From Pisaster brevispinus (Eukaryota > Echinodermata > Asteroidea > Forcipulatida > Asteriidae), in assembly GCA_023634235.1 (NCBI GenBank), contig JAMKCF010000006.1, forward strand, positions 5,053,421 through 5,117,420: a DNA stretch of 64,000 nucleotides. Direction: 5' to 3'. The position numbers were made by a program, and so were the translations under genes. The notes under the pieces were generated by a model. That model was not told the DNA's origin, searched no databases, and was given only the letters and a program-made list of their open reading frames with translations. This document shows, in pieces, positions 49,001-60,200 of the stretch. Each line of letters begins with the position of its first letter. Position 1 is the stretch's first letter.

Positions 49001-51988
49001 TGGTTCTACAAAACCCCTTCAACAATAATGGACGACATGTGACGCCAGTTCAACCAATCAAATTGATTAGGATCTGTTCAGGTGTCGGGCTTAAATATGC
49101 CACAGTTTTAAAACCAAAGAAAGTAAATCACAAAAAGTTACATATCAAAATGAAACTACAGAGATAAGAATAAAGTAAATGTGACTCTGCAGAGTGATCC
49201 ATCAAGAAATTAAGCAAATCTTGTAGACAGTAGTTCTTTTTATTGTTAGTCCATTAGCCAGAGGCTAGAATTTCACAAATGCATCCACAAGGGCATTTTT
49301 CAACAAAATGAAACCTATACAAACAAATACCTCTGTTTGTGTGGCATATCATTCAAAATCTATAATTTTGTGTAAATATTGTAACTTTTTGTGCAGTGAG
49401 AATGGCCAACTTGATGCGTGTGTTGGGCAACGAAGCCGTTCAAGATCCTACAAAGGTAGAGGCTCATGTCAGAGCACAAATGGCAAAGAGACAGAGGTAA
49501 GGATCCGCTGCAGGGATTTATTGGATGTTTTTCCCAGTTTTAGTAGTTTTAAGATTACTAGCTGGCCCTGGGGCCCACTAAACTTGCTGTTTCACTAGTC
49601 CACCAGCGTTTCAGCTGGACCATATCCAGAGGGGATCCCTCAAAACAGTTTTGTGGGACTTGAAGCCCTGTGAACAGTTCTGTGCAAACAGCGGTTTGGA
49701 TGTTGCAGCGGGGAGGAATGATCAGCTGGTCCACTTGGACAAAATAGTTACTGGTCCCCGGCCATTTGTTTACTGGAATTTGACAAGCAAACCTCTAGGG
49801 AAGGGTAAGAACGCTGGTCCAAATGCTTTACTGCTCTCAAAGTACAAATTTCATACAGTCTTTCGTTTTAAGAAATACTGGGAGAGGTACAAACTGCTCT
49901 CCTGAAGTTATTGAGGAGAGCTCTTTGCACTCCTAAGAACCAAACTTCCAACATTAGTCTAAAAAGCGAAATCGAAACAGATTTTGATTGTTCATGATAT
50001 TTAACTTAAGCACATAAGTACATCCAATGGTTCATTTAGGCTTATACCGGATTGAAGGATTGGATTGGCAGATTGTTATTTTTGCAAATAAACACGTTTG
50101 AATAGAGTTCTGTTTTTCTACCCACACAAAAAGTTAAGTTCACATTTATGCTAATTTTTCACTTGCACTCGCACTCCCTAAAAACAATGTCTTTGTAGCT
50201 TTTATCTCATCATTCAGTCGTTACACTAAAAAAATTGATAAAGTTAATTGCAAAGGATTACGTCTTGAATAATGCAAACAAACCCTTGCTTTGGTGCATT
50301 GAGGAATACACCGCATGCCACTATTGTGTCGGCGGCCCTTTCATCAACTACACGTTTGCGTTGACTAATCACACAGAACTCACGAGGAGGCCAACGCGGC
50401 GCGCAAGCTGACTGCAGACCAGCGCAAGGAGAAGAAGGTACGCAAGCTGAAGGAGGACACGTCTGCTGGGATTAATGTGACCGTGTACTGCGTGAGGAAT
50501 TTGAAGAACCCCGCCCATCGCTTCAAGGTGGAGGCCAACGCTAACCAGCTGCACATGACCGGCATGGCGATATCGCACAAGGACGTCAATGTAGTGGTCG
50601 TTGAAGGAGGTAAAAAACTTCACATCTTTGGTCTGTCCTTTTTAGAACAGACAAATGCCAAAATGCGTTTTATGTGCGAAACCTTTAATGACCATTCATT
50701 TGTGTGTAATTATTATACATCCAGACATGGCCACTGTTGCTTCATTTTTTTTCTTTGGTAAACATGCCAGGAAAAATAATACAAAAAGGAAATTTGTTGG
50801 GGGTTTTTTTTCTTTGTTTTTTTTTCATGAGTGTAAATATTAGGTTAACATAGGAAACATTAGACAATTTCAAATCATGAAATGACCTTTACTTTGACCT
50901 TAGTTGAGTATACATGCAGGTGAAATTATTGGCCGTTTCATGCGCTTTGGTACCAGCCATTTGCAGCCGCTTCGTCTCCAAAGGGATTAAAGCATTATCT
51001 ACACACATTGCAATATTCTTGAACACTTTAAAAGGGAAAATTACCAAGTGTTTCGCATGAAATGGAAATATGCTACTCATAATGTCTTAACTTGAGACTT
51101 GAGTTGATGTGATTTGATTTGATTTGATTTGTTCAGGACCCAAGCAGCAGAAGAAGTTTCAGAGGTTGATGATGCATCGGATCAAATGGGGAGAGGATAA
51201 AAAGAGAGGAGACATTGGTAAGGAAATTGATGGGCATTGGAGGCTGAAAACCAAATTGCAGACGACCCCCCCCCCCCTCCCTAAAAATGGTGAGGGGCAT
51301 GCTCCTACTTCTTAAATGGATGCATGCAATTGTTTATGGAGCATATTATTTATGTGGTTTCTTGTGTAAGTCAAAGGTATGGGTTCTTTTCCTGCAAACT
51401 TTTCAGGGAAAGTGTGACACCTTTAAGGAAGTCAAAGTCACTTAGCCAAAAAGATAGGGCACCAGTCACAACAGCGTGTATTATATGGCTTAATGGCTGG
51501 TAACCGTTTCTGCTAATCAAGCTCTGCAGTGCTTAGTACATTTTGTCTGCTCCCGAGCTTTATGAAATTGGGGGCAGAATGGCACCAATCGTCCATGACA
51601 GGGTTCAGTTTTATGGTTATTGCTTACTACAAAATTCTTTGCTTACTGTATAACCTGTAAAGCAAAGTGGTTCTACGGGCTATAAGTACAGAATTCCACG
51701 GTAAGCCGAGCCATGCAATCGGGGCCGAGCTTTCTTGTATTGAAACAATTTCTGCACCATCTTTCTTACACAGACTCGGATGACTCGGACAACGAGTCCG
51801 AGACCAAGGCCAACAATTGCACCATCGTCTGGCAAGGACTGGTCAAGCAGCGCAACTTCAGCGAGCTGAAGTTCAAGCAGTGCATGACGGAGTCCATGGC
51901 CAGAGAGCAGTTCCGCAAGCACGGCGTGGAGCACTACTGGGGCCTGGCCCACGGTCAACGCATCCTGGAGGCCACAGAGGACGTGTAA
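40040..51988 (+). CDS. PRPF3: PRPF3, U4/U6 small nuclear ribonucleoprotein Prp3, 13 exons, 673 aa
   Basis: Exons: 40040-40208, 41975-42093, 42649-42807, 43306-43556, 44163-44253, 44794-44985, 45422-45523, 47014-47179, 48810-48953, 49397-49496, 50377-50609, 51137-51217 and 51774-51988. All borders are GT-AG and the phases agree. The protein holds U4 and U6 snRNAs together in the tri-snRNP in the nucleus. A PWI-like N-terminus ([20 protein letters not shown]) spans about residues 9-95. A charged linker follows, then [15 protein letters not shown] near 235. The PRP3 domain runs from about 290 to 510 ([26 protein letters not shown]), and the C-terminal ferredoxin-like DUF1115 domain from about 535 to 665 ([32 protein letters not shown]). 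Length is close to human (683). Pro482-Thr483 in QDPTKVEAH match the human positions mutated in retinitis pigmentosa 18. A second ATG at 40064 ([11 protein letters not shown]) aligns with the human start, so initiation could be there. Confidence 0.97.
42362..42560. repeat. Dispersed repeat, family 6, in PRPF3 intron 2
   Basis: CCTGAGGACCAGTCGAATTT, TCGCTGGCTAGTTCAG and AATATGGACTAGTGAAGAAA closely match the block at 48455-48560 word for word in order. Confidence 0.7.
43600..44031. repeat. Family 5 repeat with about 3 tandem internal units, in PRPF3 intron 4
   Basis: The unit GATGCATTCACC...ATCATGTCGCAGGCTGGCAT...GGCCAGACAGTAGGAG recurs from about 43695, 43810 and 43928. The last unit is diverged and ends AGACAGTAGGAGGGTTAA. 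The left end CCAACCCTTTGAAACCATTC resembles the copy at 30133. Confidence 0.8.
46128..46262 (-). repeat. tRNA-derived SINE, family A, in PRPF3 intron 7
   Basis: Read on the minus strand, the head is GGGCTAGATAGCTCAGTTGG...GGTTCAAATCCCGC. It has recognisable A and B boxes and a 7-bp acceptor pairing that includes G-U pairs. The T stem is imperfect, so this is not a tRNA gene. A body word CAATTTTTCTTTGTTCAACC follows, the same as in the pair at 58165-58480. Confidence 0.75.
48408..48625. repeat. Dispersed repeat, family 6, in PRPF3 intron 8
   Basis: TTGAGGACCAGTCAAAGTTC, GGCTGGCTGGTCCAGTG and GAAATATGGACCAGTGAAAA match the intron 2 copy. It ends near AAGCTATGGGCATACCCTG. Confidence 0.7.
49562..49770. 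repeat. Dispersed repeat, family 6, in PRPF3 intron 10
   Basis: TGGCCCTGGGGCCCACTAAA, GTTTCACTAGTCCACCAGCG and CAGCTGGTCCACTTGGAC carry the GGACCAGT / ACTGGTCC wording of this family in a more diverged form. Confidence 0.5.
51445..51572 (-). repeat. Foldback family 1, single arm, in PRPF3 intron 12
   Basis: CACCAGTCACAACAGCG, TGGCTGGTAACCGTTTCTGC and GAGCTTTATGAAATTGGGGG follow the order of the right arm of this family, in diverged form. Confidence 0.55.
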
Positions 51989-52231
51989 ATGCAGAGGGAG
52001 GAATCGTTAACCCACCTTCTCCCTTCCTCTTTCTGTTGTCATGCCGAGACAAATGTGCGGTCAAGTTGGATTGTTTGTTGTCATGGACATATTGTAGGCA
52101 AAGAAAGTTTCCATGTTACTGGTCAAAATGATCTTGGGAGGGGGGGGGGGGGTCAGGCTCAAAAAGGGACATTTTCAGTACAAAAGGAAATACAATTTTC
52201 AGTACATGGGAATTTGCTTGCGTAACCCAAG

Positions 52232-52237
52232 AATAAA
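52232..52237 (+). promoter_or_regulatory. Polyadenylation signal of PRPF3
   Basis: AATAAA about 245 bp after the PRPF3 stop codon and the first one on that strand, which gives a short 3' UTR. A second AATAAA lies near 52486. Confidence 0.6.
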
Positions 52238-52259
52238 GTATTACTTTGACAAATCAAGC

Positions 52260-55200
52260 TAGGGATCTGTTTATTTAGTCTGTGTCGTGCTGGGTTGTAT
52301 GTTGGTCTGGAAGAAGTTTGCTTAGAGTTTCGATAACCAAAAAGTAAAAACAAAAAAACGAAAAATTAATTTTATCCTTGACAGTTTTGATCACATGATG
52401 CCACTGCCCTTAATACGTTTGAAAAACAGACAAATCATTCAAAACAGATTGTCTTTGCTTTATGTACCAATAATGAGTCATTTCAATAAAAATTGTCGTG
52501 ATCTGGGGCATTATCGTTCTCCAAAAAGCATGGTATGCTTTGAGCCCTCTTTTTCCCATTTGGCTATTTCAGAGTCGTCCTGCTTGCGACATTATTTCTG
52601 TGAGGGTGCATTATGACAGGCGACACCATCCGGAGATGAGTCGTATATTGTGTACATGCTTCACCTCGGGGTAAGCCAAGATCTTGTGACTCGATACTAT
52701 AAGCAAGGTGAGATCAGCATGGTTATGGGGTTGGACACAAAATTACACACAACAGTCAAAATTGGTTTCCTTTTTTTTCTCCAAAAACAGTCAAAGGAAA
52801 AGGTTGTATTTGTAAGTTCTTATTGTACACAATATTCCACTTAGTGTAGGACAAAACGAATGCATTTTAGAGCAAAAACTTGTCTCTTTTGTCTGTAAAA
52901 CGGCACAAGAAAATTATTTGTGATTTGATGTAGCAAACAATAATCAACTAAGTGTAGGATGAATGGAATGCAATTTAGCTCCAAAACTTGTTTGCTCTTT
53001 TCTCTAAAATTACAAAGAAAACAATCATGATTTGTAACTTCATGTTGTACAATAATGAACATGAGGTGGGGGGAAAATAAACTCCTGGGGGAGGGGGAGG
53101 GGGGGGGGGGAGTCCAAACTCGAGTCCTGTTCTCTTTGAAAACCTGTCCAGGAAAGTGATTTTGTGATCTGTAAAGTTTGGATAACATTTAAATAACGTA
53201 TTCATTTGAGTAATGTGCCAGAGAAAAATACCATCAACAGACAACATATGTAAAAGGCAAAGCACACCCAAACAACTTGCCATGATTTGGACTCGGATGC
53301 CAAACTCGTAATGCAGAACCAAACATGTTTGGAACAGAGTTGTGGAGGGGATTACCGGGTTGAAAGGTCGGGGTATTGGAGTTGGGGATGCCAGAGCTCC
53401 CAACATGTAGGCTTTTGGCTTTCTTCACCCTGTTTTAAACCATATTATTCTTCATTTTGTTAAGACTTTTGAAGATGCCTTTCTCCAAAGAATTTATCAT
53501 TTTTAAAAAGCACACCGTAATGCCATTCAAGTCTTGTTCGCTTCAAGCGCGTATGGTTCAACCTGTGAAGAAGAAAAAAATGTCAATTAAATTAAGTGCA
53601 AAAAAATAGTTAGTGGCCTGACGTTTCGACCCTAACAGAGTCTTTCTCGAGACTAAATGACAACACAACACATATAAACAGGTATACTGGAGTAACGGGA
53701 GCAGTCAAGTGGATAGAAATTTGGATAATGTAGTGAAATTGCATGAAAAGTACAGTTTGAAACGGGACTTTTCATTAAACAAATTCTGAAACGGATTCTG
53801 AAATTTGAATGTTGGGAGCTCTGGAATGGGAGTCGAAGGGAAGGGATAGCTCCAAACAGCCGCAAAAGTTGTTCACACATTTACCATCAACAAACCACTC
53901 GGGTACCTCTACCAGATAAATACATAAGTTCCATCTTTATTTTTCTTTTCTCGTTAGTTTAAACAAAAATACATTTATTAGGGTTGGGTTCTCACTTGGG
54001 TTTTTTAAGGAAGAAACATTGACTTTTATTTTGTGGAATTGTGAGGTTAAGTTCCTGTTTATGTTTATTTTGTGCCACAAAATGAAAGCCAAGTAGGCAG
54101 AAGGTTCAGTCAAAGTTTTTTGACGATACAGCTCAAGTTTTTGAATAGTTTCAAAACTAAACTGTTCACTGCACACTGTGTAAAGGGTTTTAAATCATAA
54201 CCATTTACCCTGAAATCAGTTTGCAAACTAAGTTGCCAAAAGTGACAACTTAGAAAATCTCTTTTTTTATATGTATTGTTTTACTTTATTCAGAACTTCA
54301 AGTGGAAGGAAAAAATATATATATTTTCTTAAGTTGGCAAAAATTTATAAATAATTACAAGCATCCCAAGTTGTTTTTTGTTTTGTTTTGTTACACTTTC
54401 AAATTTTTATATATTCTGAAAATATTCACTTCCAACATGGGCATTATTGCGGATATCTGCCTACTCGTTCCTCATTTTGTGGCCCCCAACCAAGTCAGTT
54501 CCCGCCAAAACTAGACGCAGGTTTTCTGTTGTACTTTACTACCTATGTTTCTAGATTAAACACGGTGGAGAGGGTATTGTAAAGAATAACGTGCGAGCAA
54601 CTTCAACGTTTCATTTGATCGAGCACGGATACAGGTATTTGTACACATGAACTCTGTATATACAACATGCATGGATGTATTTGGATGTATTTGTATGTAG
54701 TTGTTGTCCCCCGCATAAAAATCCTTGACTTTCCTAGCATTTATTACTCCGAACTTTTCCCCACCCAGCAGCAAAATCCTTCCACATGACTTCTCAAGAT
54801 GATCAGAGCGCGCTGGTCAAAATGTCCTGTTCTTAATTAAAACACCTCGGTGCACCATCGGAATCTAGGTTGGGTATGATATTCTTTCTACTTAAGACTG
54901 ATTTCCGATTTCTTCTTTCCATTGGAAAAAATCGGATGAAATTAAATAGCCTCAAAGTCCATTGAAGCCTACACCATGTGTACATGTATATAATAATAAT
55001 AATAATAATCAGTTCTTATATAGCGCATTTTACAATAACGTCTCAATGCGCTTTACATTAGTGCCCTGGTCATTGGGCCAATAACATTCCTGTAATCTTT
55101 CTCAGCTCTCTGGGGAGTATACAGCCCGGGCTGCCGTGGCACTCCGAAGGCTTTTTCAAACACAATATCAACCTCTACCCTCGCAGGTACCCATTTATAC

Positions 55201-57258
55201 CCCTGGGTGAAGAGAAGCAATTATAGTACAGTATCTTGCTCAAGGACACAAGTGTCATGACCGGGATTCGAACCCACACCCCGATGAATTAATCATCAAA
55301 ACTTGAATTCGATGCTCTAAACCACTTGGCCACATGACACCCCCAAATGTAGGGTTAGCCCCTGTACTAAAATATTCCTACGTTTTTCCCAAGGACTAAA
55401 TATCATGCCTGATTTAAGTGCACATTCACAGCAGTACACTGTTTCGAACAGTACGTTGTACAATACAGGCATGAAATTTTTCCTACTTAAATCTGATTTC
55501 AATTTTTTTTTACCCTGAGAAAAATCAGCGGAATTTTTATTGAATGGCCAGGCCAGGAAAGTCTTTCAAAGCTTATTTATAGGTCAGCCCTTGTACTCTA
55601 TAAAATTGGCCTACTTTTGTCTAAGGGTCAAGGAGCACACCTCATAATAGCGAGTATTTATTTGTTGGGGGTGTAAACAATCTCGTTCAATCTAGTGCAA
55701 ATTATCTCGTTCAAACCATCAGAACTTCCAAGCCATCTGGAAGACATCATTGATTTTAGCCAGGAGTGGCTATCGGTTCTTGGCAAAGAGATTTGTTGTA
55801 CTTGCCTATGAGAAGTCCTAGGGAATATAATTTTTGTTAGCCAAAGAATCAACCCAGGCTAGTTTGACATTTTCTATGCTTTTTGGCTTGGTCTCATTAG
55901 GGAACTTGGAATTTTGGACCGAATTTGGGGGGCGGAGTACACAACATTTGTTTACAAACAAACTGTTTAAAACAATGCGATGACAGTGTGAAGTGCTCTA
56001 AAGAACAATTTTGACCATGTCCGATACTGCAGAAAGGTTGAACTCCAGTGTAAATATATCCGTAGAGCTTTTGATATTTTTCTGTTAAATAGATGTTTGG
56101 GTTCAAATTGGGTATTGGGATTAAACATAACTTCTTCTTGTTTCTTTGTTTAAAAGGTTTATATGTTTTACTTTTCTTTTTTATAGATACATGTACTTTA
56201 AGTTTTGATGAACCACATATTGAATTCTTGAAAGCAATTGTTCTCCAGAGTCAGATTCAAAAACTGTATGTGAAACTGGATTAAAGATGATTTGTTTTTC
56301 TTATAATAAAAATTTTAATCAAAACCAAACGTTTATTTAAACATAAAACACATTTTTGAAACTAAAGCAATTGACTCTCTTTTGATTTATTTAAATCCAT
56401 ACTTAGAGTTGCATGGCCAAATTTTTGCTAAAATAATTGTTATTTTTTTTGTTCTTAACCAATGTTAACAGATGATGATGCTATCTCAAAACAAAAAAAC
56501 AGAAAGTTTTTGCATATGCCACAGACAATGCCCAAATCATGTGACATGCGAAATTGTTTGTAAATGGCTGATGACTGATACTGTCGGGATCCTGACAATA
56601 ATTTATTTTAAAATACCATGTACACTATTATTGTTGGGGTTTCTTTTGTCCAATACCTTAAATGAAAGCTTCTAACTTTCTGAAAAAACTAGCTACTGAA
56701 AAATTTAATCTAATTTTTGGGTCAATCCAGCCAAAAATTGAACCTAACACCTTTAAACCCTACAGAGCTGTATCATGGGGCGTCCATTTTGTATTTCTCC
56801 CATTTAAGTCAGTGTCACCAAACCGAGGCTGGAAGGACAAATAGTCTGGTGCTTTCTTGGTATAGACTTGAATCAGTACGCATTATTTATATCACACACA
56901 GGAGACTTGACAAATATGGTGACATCATGATGGTGATTATCTACTGATAAAAGTAATGAGCATGCAGCAGAGTATATAACATGTCGACGGAAGGTTTTGA
57001 CAAAACGGAAAATCTCATTTTCTAATTTCATTCCTAACAACCTCCACTGGAAAATCGAAAACGGTTTTCAGAATGTACTTTTCTTAACCACGGATAAACA
57101 AGGTGTGAATATGGAGTTGTTCTGTGCCATGTAATCGCAATCCCCCTACACCCCCCCCCCCCCCCCCACCCTCAACACCCCGGAAGCAGAAAATGCTCAT
57201 AAATAAACTCAATTTGTGTAAAAAAAACTTAAAAACCTAGCTACAGTGAAATTTGGTA
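52260..57258. other. Stretch between the convergent PRPF3 and KTI12 genes, no further gene recognised
   Basis: No conserved translation. Contents are G-rich tracts near 53085-53110, a SINE at 55000-55340, a C-run at 57150-57167, and AT-rich DNA. Part of 56.3-57.2 kb may be KTI12 3' UTR. The 115- and 143-codon minus frames at 52841-53406 overlap each other and the G tract and are not supported. Confidence 0.45.
55000..55340 (-). repeat. Near full-length tRNA-Leu/Ser-like SINE, family B
   Basis: On the minus strand the head begins GTGTCATGTGGCCAAGTGGT and, after a long variable region, continues GTGGGTTCGAATCCCGGTCA then TGACAC. The 5' GTGTCAT and 3' ATGACAC acceptor words pair perfectly. The body carries GCTCAAGGACAC and GTACCCATTTATACC words (plus-strand reading), and the element ends in a short (ATT)n tail at 54990-55008. 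Good boxes and tail suggest relatively recent insertion. Confidence 0.85.
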
Positions 57259-60200
57259 TCATCTTACACTATTGTTAAGATACTGTGCAAACATGCTAGG
57301 GAGTTTGGATACATCCTCTATTGGATGCATCTTGGTGTACGTGATGAACTGACGTCTTATCCTCTGCAGTTCTGCCGCGTTCACGCTCCTCATTAAGTTG
57401 ATGTGGAAGGAGACAAAAGTTAAGGAATACAGATGCTGGGGTTTTTCTTTCCCTCTTGTTTTGGTAAAAAATTAACTACCACAATTGGATGAATTTGATG
57501 CCAACAATCAAGCCCAATACTCCATTGAATTCTGCACTTTAGAAAACCATTCTCCACTACATGGTTTGCAAAAGTTGAGCCGAGGAATGTCAAGGCCACC
57601 AATTTTTTCAGAGCCAACGCTACTCCTAAAGTAGATTTACACATGGGTGTAACCGCAAATTTAACACTTAACAAAGCAACATGTATCTTTGGGCCCAGGG
57701 AAGTTAACCTTGCCACTACTTATAAGTAAAATTCCTATCCAGTAACCTTTTTGAGATTGTTGACACTGCAGGAGTGCACTGTTTGGTTTGGGTGTACAAA
57801 CCTAATAGTGCCCAATTAATGTATCCACCATATCTCAAAATGGCTTACGGAGGAACCCAAGTGAATCTACGAGAAATCAAAAAGGATATTTTGTCATTCG
57901 TTCTTGGGATGCTTATTTGATCACCGGGTAGACTCGTCTTCTGGGCAACAATCAGTGTCTGTGTGAGAAGAAAAATAAACAATTCATTAATCAAATACTT
58001 AACCTTTGACCCCTACATAGGACTGGCTGCATAAATGAAGAAGAAAACTGCGTTACATTGGCAGGATTCTTGTATAATTTTTTATTAATTAAAATGGCTA
58101 CAACAAGTAATCAACCACAAGGGAAAGTGACTCGGTAATTCTTTTAGTTTTTGAGGGCAAACTTTAATTCAATTTTGGGTTGAACAAAAGAAAATTACCA
58201 GAGCAGCATGCCTGTGCTCTACCAATTGAGCTATCTAGCCTTAATGTTGGCAGTCTCCCCAATTCGTCAACATCTTTGTGATTGTAAAATGACATCTAGC
58301 CCCACCACCAACATAGATAGCTAGCCCTAATGTTGGCGGTCAATGCTATCGACAAAATTAGGGAGACCGCCAACATTAGGGCTAGATAACTCAGTTGGTG
58401 GTGCACTGGCACATTAATCTGGAGGTTACAGGTTCAAATCCTGCTCTAGTCAATTTTTCTTTAGTTCAACCCAAAATTTAATTAACACTGAAAATAAAAC
58501 ACTCTACAACTGCCCTTCCTGGTTCCTTGACTTACCGTGACTATTTCCTGTGTTATCTTGTCCAGCTCATGCAAGAAATTGGTTGCTGACAATGGTTGCT
58601 GTAAGAAGTATTTTTGAATAGATTAATTAATACTTGGCTCTTACACAGAGCACAAATCCTAGTAGCTAGATCAAGACGCTTTACACTATCCCTGTTCATC
58701 AGGCACACTTGGACCATTCCTCAAACTTTCTAAACTCCCTGTGGGAGCATACAACCCCAAGCTTCTTAAATGAGCACCGAGGGGGCTAATCCAACATAAT
58801 ACTGTCTCGGCCCTCTCAGGGTCCCATTTCTACACTTGGGTCATAAAGAACAGCAATTATAGTTAGAGTGCCTTGCTCGAGGAGATAAGTTTCACGACCG
58901 GGAATCGAACCCACACTCCGATGATTTGGCCATCAGAACTTGAGCCTGAAGCACTTTACTGCTCGGCCACGACACGCCACTGTAATCGGAGGTGACAACA
59001 TCGAACGATTAATATGGAGAACACCGAGTACATCAGTATCTGTGCAAATCTTCATTGAGGAAATTTCATGCGTGCAGCCATTTTGGCTCTGGCAAATTTA
59101 GCGTTTTCGATTGGTTGATCAGGTATAGTTTTCAATACACATGGTATTAGTATTTTTTTGTCCATTGCTAACATAGAGGGCGCACACAGCAGACACCGAT
59201 AAAGATCACGCACAGCATTTCCTTGGTTGTATTTCTGTGTGCCAAATTTTTAGTGTATCCTGGCACTGTTGCCAATCCACTTGAACAAACATGAATTAGT
59301 CCAACGAATATAACGACAATCTTTGCTGATTTGAAAAGAAATGAAAAAAAAAAAAAAAAGTTCACTCTGGCACTGCAGCCAAAGCACAATAAACGTAGAT
59401 AATTCCAACAAATTACCACTCTTTGCTGATTTGAAAAGGACAGAAAAACAAAGGGTAGTTGATCAATGATACAAGGAGTTCACCCTGGCACTGCAGCCAA
59501 TGCACAATAAATATTAATAATTCCAACAAAGCTATAACCAATCATAGCTGGTTTGATAACGGAACAGCAAAGGATAAATCATCCGTTTCATCAAAAAAAG
59601 TCTCTTCAACATGATTATATCCAGGGTTGTCCCCTTGCACCAGTAAGTGTATCAGGTCGATAAGTGCAAAATTAGGGCTGATATTTTAAATACAAATAAT
59701 AATAACAATAACTTTTCTATAGCTTTAAGATCAAATTCACAAAAATTTTTGAATGACACAATTTCAAATAGAGCTTTTAAAACAAAACATAAACATCTAT
59801 TTAAAGGCATTCCGAGAACCTCATTTCAATTCAGTGCACTTTAGGCAAAATTTGCTAAATTTTGATGCAGAGAACGCCCCACAGTTTTGGAAAAAAACCT
59901 GGGGAGATCGCTGATACCAAGTATCTTTCCTGGCCCCGTTATTTTTTCTGAAAACAAATGAATGTTATACTTCTTATGAATGTATCAGTTCAACAACATC
60001 TGCGCTGTTTAAAATCCATACAGACATCATTGACACGGAAGTTTCACTCCTGAAAACATTACCCAGGCATGTGATTTCTCAGACTTTGTTTTCCTGATTT
60101 CAAGATTTTTATCAAAATCTCCTTGGGCATTCAAATTTTCTTACAAGAAGTAAAGCAGTCACAACAGGGAGAAAGAAATAGTCCACATTGTGTTCAAACC

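Noticed and set aside
52841..53406. Overlapping minus frames of 115 and 143 codons
   Set aside because: Two frames overlap each other across a G-rich tract; proline runs come from the tract.
55250..55340. tRNA-Leu or tRNA-Ser gene on the minus strand
   Set aside because: The acceptor stem pairs well, but the sequence continues into a SINE body with an (ATT)n tail that recurs at 58.6 kb.
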